Below are positions 62,402 through 64,000 of a stretch of DNA of 64,000 nucleotides, in pieces (positions within the stretch are counted from its first letter, which is position 1; each line of letters starts with the position of its first letter). Made by a program: the position numbers and the translations under genes. The notes beneath the pieces were generated by a model. The model worked only from the letters and a program-made list of their open reading frames with translations. It did not search any database and had not been told where the DNA came from. The DNA is taken from contig NZ_WIRE01000001.1 of the NCBI RefSeq assembly GCF_009601165.1, positions 2,294,001 through 2,358,000 of the forward strand, in the 5' to 3' direction. Source of the DNA: Alcanivorax sediminis. Its GTDB lineage: Bacteria; Pseudomonadota; Gammaproteobacteria; Pseudomonadales; Alcanivoracaceae.

Positions 62402-63253
62402 ATGGAAAGTTCAGTGCCAGTCCTAGTCCGCCTCGACAGTAATGTCATTATTGATATGTGTGACGGAAGGCGAGATGCCTTGAAGTCCGCAATTATTCAG
62501 TCTGTAAACAACGGAAAGTATCTATTTCCATTTAGTGCATCTCAAGTTTCCGAAATTACTCAATATCCTATTACACAAAGGTGCGAGAGCCGGTTAGCGT
62601 TTCTCAGCCAAATTAGCAAAAATGTGTACTTTGCCAATTGCATTCAGACATACGAATATCGTGTTGAATCTCCATTGGAAGTCTATGAAACGTTAAATTC
62701 AGCGTTACCTAAGCTAAATGAAAATGCGTTATTTGCCAACTTCATACCCCACGAACAGGTTGTGAAATATAGGTCGCAGCTAGGATTAGACCCAGCCGAA
62801 CTCAATAACCTTTCTGGGAAAGAGGCAGTGAGAAAAATCGACGAAGCCATTAACTCATCAATACCGCCAGAAATAGACGCACCAAGATCTATCATGGAGA
62901 TACTAGAAATCAGCAAGGGTATCACTCGGGAAAAATTTTCTCCGTTGTGGGAGTGTTTAGGAAAAACCGAAGGAATAATGACGCGTGGTGCAGATTTGCA
63001 GGGGATTTTCTCTATGCTTGAAACATTCGGCTACTGGCCAGATAGCAAAGGAGTCTATGCTAAAGGTTCTCGGTTTCCAGATTCTCAACACCTTTTTGAT
63101 GCACAACACTGTGTCAAACTGGTAACCAATGACAAGGGAATGAAAAACAGAGCAGAAGCTGCATACATTGTCTCTGGAATTTCGACTCAGGTAATGTTCA
63201 CCAAAGAGTTTGAACATGAAATAGTTGAAAGTGATCTTCCCCACCAAAAGTAG
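62402..63253 (+). CDS. PIN-like nuclease-type protein in the second cassette
   Basis: A 283-residue AT-rich gene starting five bases after the attC. The N-terminus VLVRLDSNVIIDM (D12, D18) and a C-terminal FDAQHCVKLVTNDKGMKNRA (D233, N243, D244) are the two halves of a PIN-domain active site, with E51 as a likely third acid; a helical insertion of about 150 residues lies between. PIN proteins cut RNA, often as toxins or defence effectors. No antitoxin gene is next to it and the family is not one I can name. There is no ribosome site, as is common in cassettes. Confidence 0.65.
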   Translation: MESSVPVLVRLDSNVIIDMCDGRRDALKSAIIQSVNNGKYLFPFSASQVSEITQYPITQRCESRLAFLSQISKNVYFANCIQTYEYRVESPLEVYETLNSALPKLNENALFANFIPHEQVVKYRSQLGLDPAELNNLSGKEAVRKIDEAINSSIPPEIDAPRSIMEILEISKGITREKFSPLWECLGKTEGIMTRGADLQGIFSMLETFGYWPDSKGVYAKGSRFPDSQHLFDAQHCVKLVTNDKGMKNRAEAAYIVSGISTQVMFTKEFEHEIVESDLPHQK

Positions 63254-63314
63254 ACACCGATTTACGCACATATCTTCAGGTAATCCTGCTCATATCCAAG
63301 AGGGGCCGGGGTCA

Positions 63315-63351
63315 GGTCTTGCTCCGTGCTTAGACGACAAATGACAAGACC
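63315..63351. repeat. inverted repeat after the PIN-like gene
   Basis: GGTCTTG and CAAGACC, each flanked outward by a run of G or C (GGGGTCAGGTCTTG on the left), form a stem with a 23-base loop. GGGGTCAGGTCTTG-type sequences are often seen near REP-associated transposons; whether this is a remnant or a terminator is open. Confidence 0.45.
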
Positions 63352-63422
63352 ACCCCCGTAGTGTTCTCTTTACACTGAATCCACGGTAGAACAGGGAAAC
63401 ACAACCCTCGACGGATCCCGCT

Positions 63423-63824
63423 ATGTCCACAGTTTCCCAGACCCTTTGGCTTAGAACCCTGTTCCTCATCGGCCTCAGCCTACTATTTACCCATGAACTG
63501 GATGCCATGACACATAGCGAGTGGCGGGTACTGCCTCTGACCAGCTGGCTTGAGCCGGAGATGGGGCGTTTGGTGTTTGTGGTACTGCATGTGCCCCTGT
63601 TCGCGCTGGTGTTAGGCTGGTTGACCAGCCAGTTGCCGCAGCGTGTGCTGCAGGGACAGTTCTGGGTGTCGGTATTTCTGGTGGTGCATGCCGGGTTGCA
63701 TCTGGCCTTTAGCGGGCAGGCGCACTATACGTTTGAGGGTATGCTTTCCAATACGCTGATCTTTGGCGCTGCGGTGTTTGGGGCGGGGTATCTGGCTGGA
63801 AATTACTGGATGGGACGGGCCTAG
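63423..63824 (+). CDS. DUF6713-like membrane protein
   Basis: A 133-residue integral membrane protein with four helices. The opening FLIGLSLLFTHELDAMTHSEWR is the recognised HELDAM...EWR motif of DUF6713. Base composition is back to the chromosomal norm, so it marks the right-hand edge of the AT-rich insert. Function unknown. Confidence 0.7.
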   Translation: MSTVSQTLWLRTLFLIGLSLLFTHELDAMTHSEWRVLPLTSWLEPEMGRLVFVVLHVPLFALVLGWLTSQLPQRVLQGQFWVSVFLVVHAGLHLAFSGQAHYTFEGMLSNTLIFGAAVFGAGYLAGNYWMGRA

Positions 63825-63849
63825 TCCTGCGGGGTACCCGGAGGAAAAT

Positions 63850-63881
63850 CGCGGTGGAACCACCGCTCATACAGAGCCGGC
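63850..63881 (+). repeat. REP-like repeat near the window end
   Basis: CGCGGTGGAACCACCGCT with the following CATACAGAGCCGG repeats the unit at 45889-45919 (CGCGGTGGAGCCACCGCT then CCACAGTGCGG). Confidence 0.55.
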
Positions 63882-63916
63882 ATCTCATGGTCGGGAAGAA
63901 TCAAGAAGAGAGGACG

Positions 63917-64000
63917 ATGACGGATATTACCTTCACCGCGGATCAGAAGGCCCGCATGGTCAGCAAGATTAAGAGCTACTTTGAAGATGAACTGCAGCAG
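63917..64000 (+). CDS. DUF2164 protein, 3' end beyond window
   Basis: 28 codons are visible from ATG 63917 behind GAGAGGACG. The start MTDITFTADQKARMVSKI followed by KSYFEDELQQ matches the N-terminus of DUF2164, small proteins of about 80 residues with unknown role. The gene runs off the right edge. Confidence 0.7.
   Translation, partial: MTDITFTADQKARMVSKIKSYFEDELQQ

Overview
The window is a stretch of gammaproteobacterial chromosome. Its gene content and order fit an Alcanivorax-like marine hydrocarbon degrader: class I fumarase, SthA transhydrogenase, a purMN/DUF2066/hda block, a thiolase plus hydratase-dehydrogenase pair, BetT-type osmolyte uptake and several AraC regulators of the arabinose-binding-like type. 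The genus is an inference from families and synteny; no rRNA or other marker lies in the window. Gene density is high and both strands are used. No tRNA, rRNA, CRISPR array or intact transposase was seen.

Layout. 1-2.4 kb: the 5' part of an unknown gene, a LexA box and the SOS mutagenesis pair umuDC. 2.7-8.7 kb, minus strand: a patatin phospholipase, a four-gene operon of a small Ras/MglA-like GTPase, two roadblock/LC7 proteins and a two-domain regulator, then an AraC regulator and a SIMPL lipoprotein. 8.9-15.7 kb: mrp, dcd, the purM-purN-DUF3108-DUF3108 operon, a DUF2066 protein and hda. 15.9-20.4 kb: a giant CSLREA protein that looks like two complete sorted exoproteins fused in frame. 20.4-24.5 kb: lapA-like, sthA, smrA, a PilZ protein and a tandem GST-N protein. 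24.8-28.2 kb: beta-oxidation. 28.5-36.2 kb: VOC protein, PPK2, a lone receiver, AraC, purU, a beta-barrel protein, rlmM, an MFS carrier and a GspN-like protein. 36.6-42.4 kb: an AraC regulator, two paralogous secreted proteins (DUF6801-like) and a secretory lipase. 42.5-48.1 kb: tusA-like, an unknown gene, a MATE pump divergent from epmC, and betT. 48.5-56.6 kb: a tight nine-gene minus-strand run (arsC, wrbA, DUF2069, RDD, SpoIIM, DUF4129, DUF4350, MoxR, DUF58). 56.6-60.7 kb: yihY, acyP, an alpha/beta hydrolase and class I fumarase.

The most unusual part is 61.1-63.3 kb. Two AT-rich genes, unlike their neighbours, are separated by a textbook integron attC site at 62326-62397, and a second GTTAGCT core lies just upstream of the first gene. 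The first gene encodes a Shedu (SduA/DUF4263) anti-phage nuclease; the second encodes a protein with a PIN-like nuclease signature. I read this as integron cassettes carrying phage-defence genes, with no integrase in the window.

Other structure includes a 160-bp MITE-like element present twice (22180-22340 and 42760-42921) with about 38-bp terminal inverted repeats and an internal GC hairpin. Each copy sits exactly between two convergent genes. Several REP-like intergenic repeat families and strong bidirectional terminator palindromes are also present.
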